Below, one piece after another: positions 1 to 7,866 of a stretch of DNA of 64,000 nt; positions within the stretch are counted from its first letter, which is position 1, and each line of letters starts with the position of its first letter. A model generated the notes under the pieces. It was not told where the DNA came from. It did no database searches and saw only the letters and a list, made by a program, of their open reading frames with translations. This DNA is from Polaribacter sejongensis (lineage in GTDB: Bacteria; Bacteroidota; Bacteroidia; Flavobacteriales; Flavobacteriaceae): assembly GCF_038024065.1 (NCBI RefSeq), contig NZ_CP150667.1:1302001-1366000 (forward strand). Direction: 5' to 3'. The position numbers and the translations under genes are program-made.

Positions 1-410
1 AACATTGCTGCAGCATCAGAATCTGCATTCCAACCATTCATCTCTTCAAAAATTATTTGAAGCTCACCAATCTTCTCTGCATTTTCATCTGTATAATCTG
101 CATACAAATCATCAATTTGCTTTTTAATCTTAAACAGCTCTTTGTTCCCCATTACCACTGTCTCTAAAACTGGGAATTCATCAAAGGCATAATGATCTTG
201 CGTTAGCACAGACATTCTTTTACCTTTTTCTAAATGAACTTGCCCAGAAGTTGGCTCTTGAACACCTGAAATAATTTTTAAGAAAGTGGATTTTCCTGCT
301 CCGTTTGCGCCAATAATTCCATAACAGTTTCCTGTTTGAAATTTAGTATTAACATCATCAAACAAAATTCGTTTTCCGAATTGAACAGATAAATTAGAAA
401 CTGATAACAT
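1..410 (-). CDS. ABC-F family ATPase, N-terminal part (runs off the window)
   Basis: The reading frame starts at the ATG whose complement is at 408-410 and stays open to the window edge, about 136 residues. The visible part is the first nucleotide-binding domain: a Walker A motif GANGAGKS near residues 34-41, the Q-loop region LTQDHYAF, and the beginning of the arm insertion. There is no membrane segment. This is the ABC-F type, soluble tandem-ATPase proteins that act on ribosomes, and it most resembles the YbiT branch. The rest of the gene, including the ABC signature and the second domain, lies outside the window. A TACTTTTG box at 434-441 on the same strand is a likely promoter. ABC-F membership is fairly sure; the subgroup is a guess. 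Confidence 0.85.
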   Translation of the reverse strand, partial: MLSVSNLSVQFGKRILFDDVNTKFQTGNCYGIIGANGAGKSTFLKIISGVQEPTSGQVHLEKGKRMSVLTQDHYAFDEFPVLETVVMGNKELFKIKKQIDDLYADYTDENAEKIGELQIIFEEMNGWNADSDAAAM

Positions 411-433
411 ACTCTATTATTTTTAATTTTGTG

Positions 434-441
434 CAAAAGTA
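434..441 (-). promoter_or_regulatory. candidate -7 box of the ABC-F gene
   Basis: On the minus strand the sequence reads TACTTTTGC, matching the Bacteroidota -7 consensus TAnnTTTG, 24 bases before the ABC-F start. The -33 TTTG element is not clear. Confidence 0.4.
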
Positions 442-599
442 CAAATTTGATTTATCTTTTACCCCTTGATTTAAAACGGTTTTCAATAAATTATAATTTG
501 GTTTTTATGACCAATTTAAGAACTATTTTAACAATGAATTAACAACAATAGCCTACATGAATACCTAACTTTGTTATAAAGAATAGATCCATAGTGTAC

Positions 600-1991
600 A
601 TGATTAAAAATCTACTTCATATAATTTTATTAATTACAATTACCGCCTTTGTAGGCTGTACTTCTAATTCTAAAAATACAGCAACTTATTTTGGTGGTAA
701 GATTATAAACCCAAAATCTAAATATGTTGTGTTATTTTCTATGGAAAAAGTAATAGATACTTTGTTCCTTAATAAAGACAATAGATTTTTAGGGAAATTA
801 GAAAATGCCAATGAAGGTTTGTACTATTTTGCACATGGTAATGAAAACCAATTTATCTACTTAGAACAACAAGATAGCTTAATGCTGCGCTTAAACACCT
901 GGGACTTTGATGAATCTATTGTGTATGCAGGTAAAGGTGCAGAAAGAAATAACATTTTAATAGATTGCTTTTTACAAGAAGAAAGAGACAATAAAATGTT
1001 TTACAAATTAAATCAATTAACGCCTGATAAATTTATTAAAAAGACAGATTCTTTACTGGTTTTAAAAGATAAAACATTTAAAGAATACGCCATGAACCAT
1101 CCAGGAGAAACAAAAGGGTTTAACCGCGTTTTAAATGTGGCACTTACCTACCCTATATTTTCTAGAATAGAAAAATATCCTATTGCGCACCTAAGATATA
1201 AGCATAAAAAAGACTTTCATAAAGTGAACAAGTCCTTTTATAAGCATAGAGCATCTGCAGGTGTGAATAATGATTCTTTAATGTATTATCAACCTTACTC
1301 TAAATACGTTAGAAATTTTTTATATAACAGCACATATTCTTTAGGCCATAAACCAATGACTAATGAATATTCTTCTGACTTTACAGTCGATTTATTAAAA
1401 ACAATAGACAAGAATATTACATCTGATGCTTCTAAGAATGCTATTCTAAAGCAAACAGTTATTAGTCATTTTTATAAAAAATCTAGTTGCAACGTAAATA
1501 AAGAAGCTTTTGAAACTTATTTTAAACTAAGCACAAATACTAAAGACAAAGAACATGTAAAACTATTGCTATTAGATAGTGAAGAATTACATAAAGATCA
1601 AGAGTTGGTCGATTTTACCATCACAGATTTAACGAACGACACTTATTCTATAAAAGAGATTACAAAAAACAAAAATACGTTTCTATTGTTCTGGAATCCA
1701 GAGAATACAACACCAATGTATATCTCATCTAGAATTAATTATTTAAGTAGACAATTTCCGGATGTACAATTTATTCAAATAAAAATTGATGGAAGTGCAC
1801 AAGATCGAATAGAGCAATTAGATATTAAAAATCAATTTTTTATTACAGAAGACAGTGAAGCCAATAAGTTCTTAACCAGTAAAATGACAAGATCTATTAT
1901 CATTAATAAAGAAGGAATTATTACAAATGGTTTTGCTTCTATTTCTTCTAAAAAATTATATTCTGATTTAAAAAAGCTAAGAGATCACTAA
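600..1991 (+). CDS. lipoprotein with thioredoxin-like C-terminal domain
   Basis: I chose the ATG at 600 over the in-frame GTG at 594, because it begins directly with the lipoprotein signal (MIKNLLHIILLITITAFVGC) with the acylated Cys about 20 residues in. The mature protein has a middle region of about 330 residues without an obvious domain. Its last ~120 residues look like an AhpC/TlpA-type thioredoxin fold (TFLLFWNP near residue 360, then alternating strands and helices, and a conserved-looking ending SIIINKEGII). The CxxC redox motif expected in TlpA-like proteins is absent, so thiol redox activity is unlikely. It stands alone, upstream of the helicase gene. The fold is inferred; substrate and role are unknown. 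Confidence 0.7.
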   Translation: MIKNLLHIILLITITAFVGCTSNSKNTATYFGGKIINPKSKYVVLFSMEKVIDTLFLNKDNRFLGKLENANEGLYYFAHGNENQFIYLEQQDSLMLRLNTWDFDESIVYAGKGAERNNILIDCFLQEERDNKMFYKLNQLTPDKFIKKTDSLLVLKDKTFKEYAMNHPGETKGFNRVLNVALTYPIFSRIEKYPIAHLRYKHKKDFHKVNKSFYKHRASAGVNNDSLMYYQPYSKYVRNFLYNSTYSLGHKPMTNEYSSDFTVDLLKTIDKNITSDASKNAILKQTVISHFYKKSSCNVNKEAFETYFKLSTNTKDKEHVKLLLLDSEELHKDQELVDFTITDLTNDTYSIKEITKNKNTFLLFWNPENTTPMYISSRINYLSRQFPDVQFIQIKIDGSAQDRIEQLDIKNQFFITEDSEANKFLTSKMTRSIIINKEGIITNGFASISSKKLYSDLKKLRDH

Positions 1992-2019
1992 TTTATTTCG
2001 ATAATCTAAAAATTAGTTG

Positions 2020-2027
2020 TACATTTG
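2020..2027 (+). promoter_or_regulatory. candidate -7 box for the DEAD-box helicase gene
   Basis: TACATTTG matches TAnnTTTG and lies 96 bases before the helicase start, which would give a leader of roughly 90 nt. A clear -33 element is not visible. Long leaders are common for cold-induced helicase genes, but no specific regulatory fold was recognised here. Confidence 0.35.
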
Positions 2028-2123
2028 CACGATTTTTATTCTGAGTCTAACTCATTAATAATCAGGTCGAATTTATAATCGGGTTTGCAGGTGGGCGTTC
2101 TGTGAATCCAAAAAAACACAGTA

Positions 2124-3962
2124 ATGTCAACATTTTTAGAATTAGGTTTAAAAGAACCGATTAACAGAGCATTGACGGATTTAGGTTACGAAAAACCTAC
2201 CGTAATTCAGGAAAAAGCAATTCCACAAATTATTTCATCTACAGACGATTTAAAAGCATTTGCACAAACAGGTACAGGTAAAACTGCTGCTTTTAGTTTG
2301 CCAATATTAGAGCTTTTAGATACAAGCAGTAAAAACGTACAAGCAATTATTTTATCACCAACAAGAGAACTTGCAGTTCAGATTGGTAATAATATTAAAG
2401 ACTTTTGTAAATATTTACCAGATGTTAAAGTAGCTACCGTATATGGTGGTTCTAGTATGGAAGATCAAATTAGATCTTTAAAAAGAGGTGCACAAATAGT
2501 AGTTGGAACTCCAGGTAGAACTGTAGATTTAATTAATAGAAGAGCTTTAAAATTAGGAAACGTTCAATGGTTAGTCTTAGACGAAGCTGATGAAATGTTA
2601 AACATGGGTTTTAAAGACGAATTAGATAAAGTTTTAGAAGCTACTCCAGAAACAAAACAAACGTTATTGTTTTCTGCAACTTTTCCAAGAGAAGTAGAAG
2701 CAATTGCGAAAAACTACATGACTAAGCCAGTAGAAATTACTTCTGGTGAAAAGAACGCAGGTTCAGACAATGTAAGTCACGAGTTTTATGCAGTTACTGA
2801 AAGAACTCGTTACCCTGCTTTAAAAAGAATTGCAGATTTAAACCCTGATATTTATGCAATTATCTTTTGTAGAACTCGTAGAGAAACACAAGAGGTTGCA
2901 GACAATTTAATAAAAGATGGTTACAGTGCAGATGCTTTACACGGAGATTTATCTCAAGCGCAAAGAGATTCTGTAATGGGTAAATTCCGTAAGAAAACAA
3001 TTCAAATATTAGTAGCTACAGATGTTGCTGCTCGTGGATTGGATGTAACGGAATTAACACACGTAATAAATCATAAATTACCAGACCAGATAGAAAACTA
3101 CACACACAGAAGTGGTAGAACTGGTAGAGCTGGTAATAAAGGTATTTCTATTGTTTTAGTTAACGGTAAAGAAAAAGGGAAATTACGCCAGATTGAAAGA
3201 ATCATTAAGAAGAAATTCTTAGAAGGTAAAGTTCCATCTGGAAAAGAAATTGTTCAGAATCAATTAATGAATTTAATTGATAAAGTTCAAAATACGGAAG
3301 TAAATGAATCTGAAATGGAGGAATTTTTACCAAGTATTTATAAAAAACTAGAATCTTTAGATAGAGAAGAGTTAATCAAGAAATTTGTTTCTTTAGAATT
3401 TAATACGATGTTAAAGTATTATGAAAACTCTAAAGATTTAAATGATTTATCTTCTAGAGATAACTCTAGAGCTAGAATGGAGAATGAAAACATGACCCGT
3501 TTCTTTATCAATATTGGTAGAAAAGACAACTTAAACCCAGGTAAATTAATTGGTTTAATTAATGACCAAAACATTGGAGATAAGATTGAAATTGGTTCTA
3601 TAGATATTTTAGACACTTTCTCTTTCTTTGAACTTGATAAAAATTTCGAAGACCAAACATTAGAAGCTTTTGCTAGCAATCAACCAGATTTTGACGGACG
3701 CTCTGTAAATATAGAGATTACTAAGAAAGAACGTTCTGGTGGTGGACGAAGAGGTGGTAAAAAACCTTTCGGTAAAAAAGAAGGAGGCGGTTTTGGAAGA
3801 CGTAGAGGTTCTGAAGGTTCATCTAGAGGAGATTCTTCTAGTAGAGGAAGATCTGACAGACGTTCTTCTGATAGACCAGACAGATCAGATAGAAGTTCTG
3901 GAAGTGGTTCTGGAGAAAGAAGATCTTCTGGCGGTTTTGGAAGAAAACGTAGAGAAAGTTAA
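2124..3962 (+). CDS. deaD: DEAD-box ATP-dependent RNA helicase with DbpA-like RNA-binding domain
   Basis: A 612-residue RNA helicase. The motifs are in the usual order: a Q motif around GYEKPTVIQ (21-29), motif I AQTGTGKT (47-54), PTRELA (79-84), TPGR (129-132), DEAD (153-156), SAT, and the C-terminal helicase motif HRSGRTGRAG. A DbpA/CsdA-type RNA-binding domain follows at about 480-555. The tail from about 540 is rich in Gly, Arg, Ser and Lys, typical of flavobacterial DeaD proteins, and probably binds RNA nonspecifically. Such enzymes remodel rRNA and mRNA structure, particularly in the cold. The gene is monocistronic and ends at a strong terminator. The low-complexity tail also creates an overlapping open frame at 3739-3966 that I do not consider a gene. 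Confidence 0.95.
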   Translation: MSTFLELGLKEPINRALTDLGYEKPTVIQEKAIPQIISSTDDLKAFAQTGTGKTAAFSLPILELLDTSSKNVQAIILSPTRELAVQIGNNIKDFCKYLPDVKVATVYGGSSMEDQIRSLKRGAQIVVGTPGRTVDLINRRALKLGNVQWLVLDEADEMLNMGFKDELDKVLEATPETKQTLLFSATFPREVEAIAKNYMTKPVEITSGEKNAGSDNVSHEFYAVTERTRYPALKRIADLNPDIYAIIFCRTRRETQEVADNLIKDGYSADALHGDLSQAQRDSVMGKFRKKTIQILVATDVAARGLDVTELTHVINHKLPDQIENYTHRSGRTGRAGNKGISIVLVNGKEKGKLRQIERIIKKKFLEGKVPSGKEIVQNQLMNLIDKVQNTEVNESEMEEFLPSIYKKLESLDREELIKKFVSLEFNTMLKYYENSKDLNDLSSRDNSRARMENENMTRFFINIGRKDNLNPGKLIGLINDQNIGDKIEIGSIDILDTFSFFELDKNFEDQTLEAFASNQPDFDGRSVNIEITKKERSGGGRRGGKKPFGKKEGGGFGRRRGSEGSSRGDSSSRGRSDRRSSDRPDRSDRSSGSGSGERRSSGGFGRKRRES

Positions 3963-3984
3963 ATAGTATTAAACTATATATACA

Positions 3985-4018
3985 AACCTCATCATTTTAA
4001 AATGATGAGGTTTTTTTA
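3985..4018. terminator. rho-independent terminator after deaD
   Basis: A 15-bp perfect inverted repeat (arms AAACCTCATCATTTT and its complement) with no loop spacer, followed by a T run. It ends the helicase transcript. Confidence 0.85.
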
Positions 4019-4199
4019 TGCCTAAAAATTTAACATTATTTAAAACCATTATATAGAAAGACGCTTACCTGAATGATCACTTAAATTCAATTAATTTCCT
4101 TAATATTTCAAATTCATTTGGTAACTTATATACGAAACCGATTTCTTAGATTTTTAAAGAATATGATAAATGTTATAGATATATTTTTCTTTCATAACC

Positions 4200-4207
4200 T
4201 ACATTTG
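4200..4207 (+). promoter_or_regulatory. candidate -7 box for the carbonic anhydrase gene
   Basis: TACATTTG matches TAnnTTTG and lies 36 bases before the start codon at 4243. Confidence 0.4.
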
Positions 4208-4242
4208 TAAAGATATTAATCAACTTAAAATAAATTAAAATC

Positions 4243-5031
4243 ATGAACAGGTTTGTAGCCATTATCGTAATTTTTGCACTGATAAGTATAACATCTTGTA
4301 AATCTGATAAAACAGAGACACATACAAAAGAACACCAACCACATTGGAGCTATGATGGAGAAACTTCTCCTGAACATTGGGTAGAAATAGAAAAAAATTC
4401 TGATTGCGATGGTAATAGGCAATCTCCTATTAATATTATAGATATTGATACAAAACCTACACAACAAAAAGATACTCTGTTAAAAGTATTATATACCCCA
4501 AAAACAGCATTAAAACAAGTTACTAATAACGGACATTCTATTCAGTTTGATTTTGAAGCTGGAGATTCTATACAATATCACGGAGAGATCTATCACCTAT
4601 CTCAATTGCATTTTCATGAGCCTTCTGAACATACCATAAACGGTATACGCTATCCCTTAGAAATTCACTTAGTACACAAAAGTAAATCTAACGCGTATAC
4701 AGTTATGAGTGTTTTAGCTAAAGAAGGTGCAAAAAGTCAGTTATTTGAATTCTTTGAAAGCTTTTTACCTATAAAAGTAAATACAACTAAAGAGATTAAC
4801 CAATCCTCAGACCTAACAACCTTATTTCCAAAAAACAAAAACTTTTATACTTATGGTGGTTCTCTAACAACACCTCCATGTACAGAAAATGTAAATTGGA
4901 TTATTTTTAAAGAACCTATTATTGTTTCTGTTGATGAAGTTTTAAAATTAAAGAACAATATGCCAAAAAACAATTATAGAAATGAGCAACCATTAAATAA
5001 CAGAGAAGTATCTATAAATACGTTTCAATAA
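4243..5031 (+). CDS. alpha-class carbonic anhydrase, lipoprotein
   Basis: A 262-residue protein that interconverts CO2 and bicarbonate. The zinc ligands of alpha-class enzymes are recognisable: His123 and His125 in the segment LHFHEPSEH, and His142 in EIHLVH. The SPINI motif near 61-65 and the C-terminal TTPPCTENVNW motif are also present. The N-terminus is a lipoprotein signal (LISITSC, acylated Cys19), so the enzyme should be anchored in the cell envelope facing the periplasm or outside. Cys55 and the Cys in TTPPC are placed to form the family's disulfide. Length and motifs are complete, so it is probably active. It appears monocistronic. Confidence 0.95.
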   Translation: MNRFVAIIVIFALISITSCKSDKTETHTKEHQPHWSYDGETSPEHWVEIEKNSDCDGNRQSPINIIDIDTKPTQQKDTLLKVLYTPKTALKQVTNNGHSIQFDFEAGDSIQYHGEIYHLSQLHFHEPSEHTINGIRYPLEIHLVHKSKSNAYTVMSVLAKEGAKSQLFEFFESFLPIKVNTTKEINQSSDLTTLFPKNKNFYTYGGSLTTPPCTENVNWIIFKEPIIVSVDEVLKLKNNMPKNNYRNEQPLNNREVSINTFQ

Positions 5032-5317
5032 AATTTTAAATATTTTAGAAACCTGATAAATATCATATAATGCTTTCTAAACAATATATAATTTAGGTGT
5101 TCTAATAAAGAATTTATTGAAAAATAGGATCTATTTTTTTAATTCTTTTTAGATTAAAGTGTTGCAATCTCTATCATATATGATCCCTAAATCATTTGAG
5201 ACTGTTTCACTTTTTATTTTTTTTCCATATAATTATCAATATGAATTATTCCCTAATTCTGAAAAGGTTTTACAACTTTATGAAAAATAAAAATTAGAGA
5301 TCCAAACTTCTAAACAC
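5032..5317. other. intergenic region between convergent genes, no gene seen
   Basis: AT-rich spacer after the carbonic anhydrase gene. It holds a weak long-range inverted repeat (TTTAGAAA/TTTCTAAA, about 5053-5092) that could end the upstream transcript, and a 12-bp palindrome ATCATATATGAT at 5173-5184. No open frame of note. Confidence 0.5.
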
Positions 5318-5347
5318 AAAAAACCGAGCTATAAAGCTCGGTTTTTT
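5318..5347. terminator. bidirectional terminator between carbonic anhydrase and sulfonolipid genes
   Basis: Hairpin with arms ACCGAGCT/AGCTCGGT and a 4-nt loop, flanked by A and T runs on both sides, so it can serve both converging transcription units. Confidence 0.85.
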
Positions 5348-5370
5348 ATAATATCTAAAAAGATAAAAAA

Positions 5371-6618
5371 TTACACCATAGAAGCTGCAATCTTTTTATA
5401 AGTACCGTTTTCTAACAATTCTCTAATTGCAGAAAATGCAGTAATTGTTTCGTCTATATCTTCTTGTGTATGTGTTGTAGTTGGAATTAATCTTAAAATA
5501 ATTAATCCTTTTGGTATTACAGGATATACAACAATAGAACAAAAAATTCCGTGGTTTTCACGTAAATCATTTACCATAGCCATTGCTTCTGGTATATCAC
5601 CTTTTAAAAATACTGGTGTAATACATGTTTGTGTAGTTCCTAAATCGAAACCTGCATCACGTAAACCAGATTGTAAAGCATTTGTGTTTCTCCACAAAGT
5701 TTCTTTTAATTCTGGCATTGTACGTAACATATCTAAACGTTTTAATGCTCCTTTTACCATTGCCATTGGCAACGATTTAGCAAACATTTGAGAACGCATA
5801 TTGTATTGTAAATACTGTATTACTTCTTTATTACCTGCAAAGAAAGCTCCAATACCAGCCATAGATTTTGCAAACGTTGCAAAATAAACATCTATTTCAT
5901 CTTGTACTCCTTGCTCTACTCCTGTTCCTTTACCGTCTTTACCTAAGGTACCAAAACCATGAGCATCATCTACTAAAAGTCTAAAATTATATTCTTTTTT
6001 AAAGGCAACAATTTCTCTTAAACGACCTTGCTCTCCACGCATTCCAAAAACACCTTCAGAAATCACTAAGATTCCACCGCCTGTTTTCTCTGCCATTCTT
6101 TGAGCACGCTTAATGTTTTTCTCAAAACTTTCCATGTCGTTATGCTTGTAAACAAAACGTTTACCAGCATGCAAACGAACACCATCTATAATACACGCAT
6201 GTGTATCCATGTCATAGACAATAATATCGTTTTTAGTTACTAAAGCATCAATAGCAGACACCATACCTTGGTATCCAAAGTTCACCAAATATGCAGCGTC
6301 TTTTTCAACAAATTCTGCACACTCTTTTTCTAATTGTTCATGAAATTCTGTATGTCCAGACATCATTCTGGCACCCATTGGGTAAGCCATACCATGTTCT
6401 GCAGCTGCAGCACCATCTACCTTTAAAACTTCAGGATGATTAGCCAAACCTAAATAATCGTTGATACTCCAAGTAACAACTTTCTTACCATTAAAAGACA
6501 TTCTGTTAGAGATTGGTCCTTCTAACTTAGGAAAAACATAATAGCCTTCTGCTTGTTTTGCCCATTTACCTAAGGGACCTTTATCTGCTTCTATTCTTTC
6601 AAATAAATCTTTCGCCAT
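5371..6618 (-). CDS. PLP-dependent alpha-oxoamine synthase, probably cysteate (or serine) C-fatty acyltransferase
   Basis: A 415-residue fold-type I PLP enzyme of the family that condenses an amino acid with an acyl thioester and releases CO2 (serine palmitoyltransferase, KBL, BioF). Key residues: the stacking His140 (DTHACIIDG), the VDDAHGFG segment (217-223) and the Schiff-base Lys251 in TFAKSMAG. In Flavobacteriia the enzyme of this type makes 3-ketocapnine from cysteate for sulfonolipids (CapB in the literature); in Bacteroides the related enzyme uses serine for sphingolipids. The gene directly follows a cysteine-synthase-like gene on the same strand, 84 bases apart, which favours cysteate as substrate. 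The substrate is an inference from context; the enzyme family is clear. Confidence 0.88.
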   Translation of the reverse strand: MAKDLFERIEADKGPLGKWAKQAEGYYVFPKLEGPISNRMSFNGKKVVTWSINDYLGLANHPEVLKVDGAAAAEHGMAYPMGARMMSGHTEFHEQLEKECAEFVEKDAAYLVNFGYQGMVSAIDALVTKNDIIVYDMDTHACIIDGVRLHAGKRFVYKHNDMESFEKNIKRAQRMAEKTGGGILVISEGVFGMRGEQGRLREIVAFKKEYNFRLLVDDAHGFGTLGKDGKGTGVEQGVQDEIDVYFATFAKSMAGIGAFFAGNKEVIQYLQYNMRSQMFAKSLPMAMVKGALKRLDMLRTMPELKETLWRNTNALQSGLRDAGFDLGTTQTCITPVFLKGDIPEAMAMVNDLRENHGIFCSIVVYPVIPKGLIILRLIPTTTHTQEDIDETITAFSAIRELLENGTYKKIAASMV

Positions 6619-6702
6619 GTGCTCTATTTTATTATTGTTATTCGAAACGCAAAGGAACTGCTTTTTTTGCAGTTAATCAAATTGCGTTTATTTCTATTCT
6701 TT

Positions 6703-7698
6703 TTACAAAAATTTGTTTTCTTTCATCCAATCATCGCTATAAATTTTATTCATATAACGAGATCCATGATCTGCAAAAATTAACACTACAAAACTATCTT
6801 CATTAAACATATCTTTTGCAGCATATTGTTTGGTGGCTTGCATAACAGCTCCACTTGTATATCCTGGAAAAATACCTTCTTTTCTAACAATGTTTCTAGC
6901 CTCTAAAGCAGCTTCTTTATCAGATACTTTTTCATAGATATCTATCACATCAAAATCGGTAGCCGTAGGAATTAAGTTTTTACCCAACCCTTCAATTTTA
7001 TACGGACTTACTTCATTTAAATCTAACTCTCTAGTTTCGTGATATTTCTTTAATACAGAACCTATTGCATCAACACCTAAAACCTTAATATTCGGGTTTT
7101 GTTCTTTTAAATATTTCCCAGAACCAGATATTGTACCTCCTGTACCACTTGCAACCACTAAATGTGTGATTTTACCTCCTGTTTGTTCCCAAATTTCTGG
7201 TCCAGTTGTTCTATAATGTGCCTCTGTATTTAGCTCATTAAAGTACTGATTTATATAAACTGAATTCTTTGTTTTTTTATGTATTGCTTTCGCTACTTCA
7301 TAATAAGATCTTGGGTCTTCTGGTGCTACGTTTGCTGGACAAACATGTACCTCTGCTCCCATAGATTTTAGTAAATCAATTTTATCTTTAGAAGATTTAT
7401 CACTTACTGCTAATATACATTTATACCCTTTAACAATACTTATCATTGCCAAACTAAAACCAGTATTCCCCGAAGTAGTTTCTACAATGGTAGCTCCCTT
7501 TTTAAGGATGCCTTTTTTCTCTGCATTTTGTACAATGTGTAAAGCAATTCTATCTTTAGCTGAATGACCCGGATTAAAAGCTTCGAACTTTGCGTAATAG
7601 GCACCAGGTAGATTTTTGGTAATCTTATGAAGTTTAATTAGTGGGGTTTCACCTACTAAATCTAATATTGAATTGGTAATTCCTTTGTTTCTCGTCAT
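6703..7698 (-). CDS. cysteine synthase-like PLP enzyme, putative cysteate synthase
   Basis: A 331-residue fold-type II PLP protein like CysK and cystathionine beta-synthase. Seen: PLP Lys48 in GHSAKDR, the substrate loop TTSGNTG (74-80) and the phosphate-binding GTGGTISG (185-192). The Lys motif differs from ordinary CysK (usually GSVKDR or SVKCR), suggesting another substrate. Placed immediately upstream of the alpha-oxoamine synthase, it fits cysteate synthase (CapA), which makes L-cysteate from O-phosphoserine and sulfite in capnine synthesis. An ordinary cysteine synthase or CBS remains possible. The leader contains a palindromic repeat (7722-7792) between the likely promoter (7818-7825) and the start codon. 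Confidence 0.8.
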   Translation of the reverse strand: MTRNKGITNSILDLVGETPLIKLHKITKNLPGAYYAKFEAFNPGHSAKDRIALHIVQNAEKKGILKKGATIVETTSGNTGFSLAMISIVKGYKCILAVSDKSSKDKIDLLKSMGAEVHVCPANVAPEDPRSYYEVAKAIHKKTKNSVYINQYFNELNTEAHYRTTGPEIWEQTGGKITHLVVASGTGGTISGSGKYLKEQNPNIKVLGVDAIGSVLKKYHETRELDLNEVSPYKIEGLGKNLIPTATDFDVIDIYEKVSDKEAALEARNIVRKEGIFPGYTSGAVMQATKQYAAKDMFNEDSFVVLIFADHGSRYMNKIYSDDWMKENKFL

Positions 7699-7721
7699 TC
7701 TCTCACTGTTCTCAAAGTAAA

Positions 7722-7792
7722 TGTCATTACGATTTTGCGCTACGTATTTATCTTTTATTGCTAAAAATAGCTTCGTTACGCTCGCAATGACA
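7722..7792. repeat. imperfect inverted repeat with TGTCATT ends in the leader of the cysteate synthase-like gene
   Basis: The left arm begins TGTCATTACGA and the right arm ends TCGCAATGACA, with a 2-base difference between the outer 11-bp arms. The inner parts also pair partly (CTACG/CGTAACGAAG). The right arm, read on the minus strand as TGTCATTGCGAGCGTAACG, resembles an interspersed palindromic repeat common in Bacteroidota genomes. Confidence 0.65.
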
Positions 7793-7817
7793 CTTATATG
7801 ATCTTTGATTCTTGCAG

Positions 7818-7825
7818 CAAAAGTA
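7818..7825 (-). promoter_or_regulatory. candidate -7 box of the putative sulfonolipid operon
   Basis: On the minus strand TACTTTTGC matches the Bacteroidota -7 box. Transcription from here would give a leader of about 115 nt that contains the inverted repeat at 7722-7792. Confidence 0.4.
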
Positions 7826-7866
7826 CGGTTAATCCTTAAATACTGAAACTGTTTTTAATACTTAAT

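Noticed and set aside
3739-3966. Open frame of 75 codons overlapping the 3' end of deaD
   Set aside because: It is a shadow of the Gly/Arg/Ser-rich tail codons in another frame and has no start signal or family features.
4225-4467. 80-codon minus-strand frame over the carbonic anhydrase start
   Set aside because: Antisense shadow; the plus-strand lipoprotein signal and CA motifs are clear.
5371-6618. Glycine C-acetyltransferase (kbl) or BioF
   Set aside because: The fold is shared, but no threonine dehydrogenase or biotin genes are nearby, while a cysteate synthase-like gene is adjacent.
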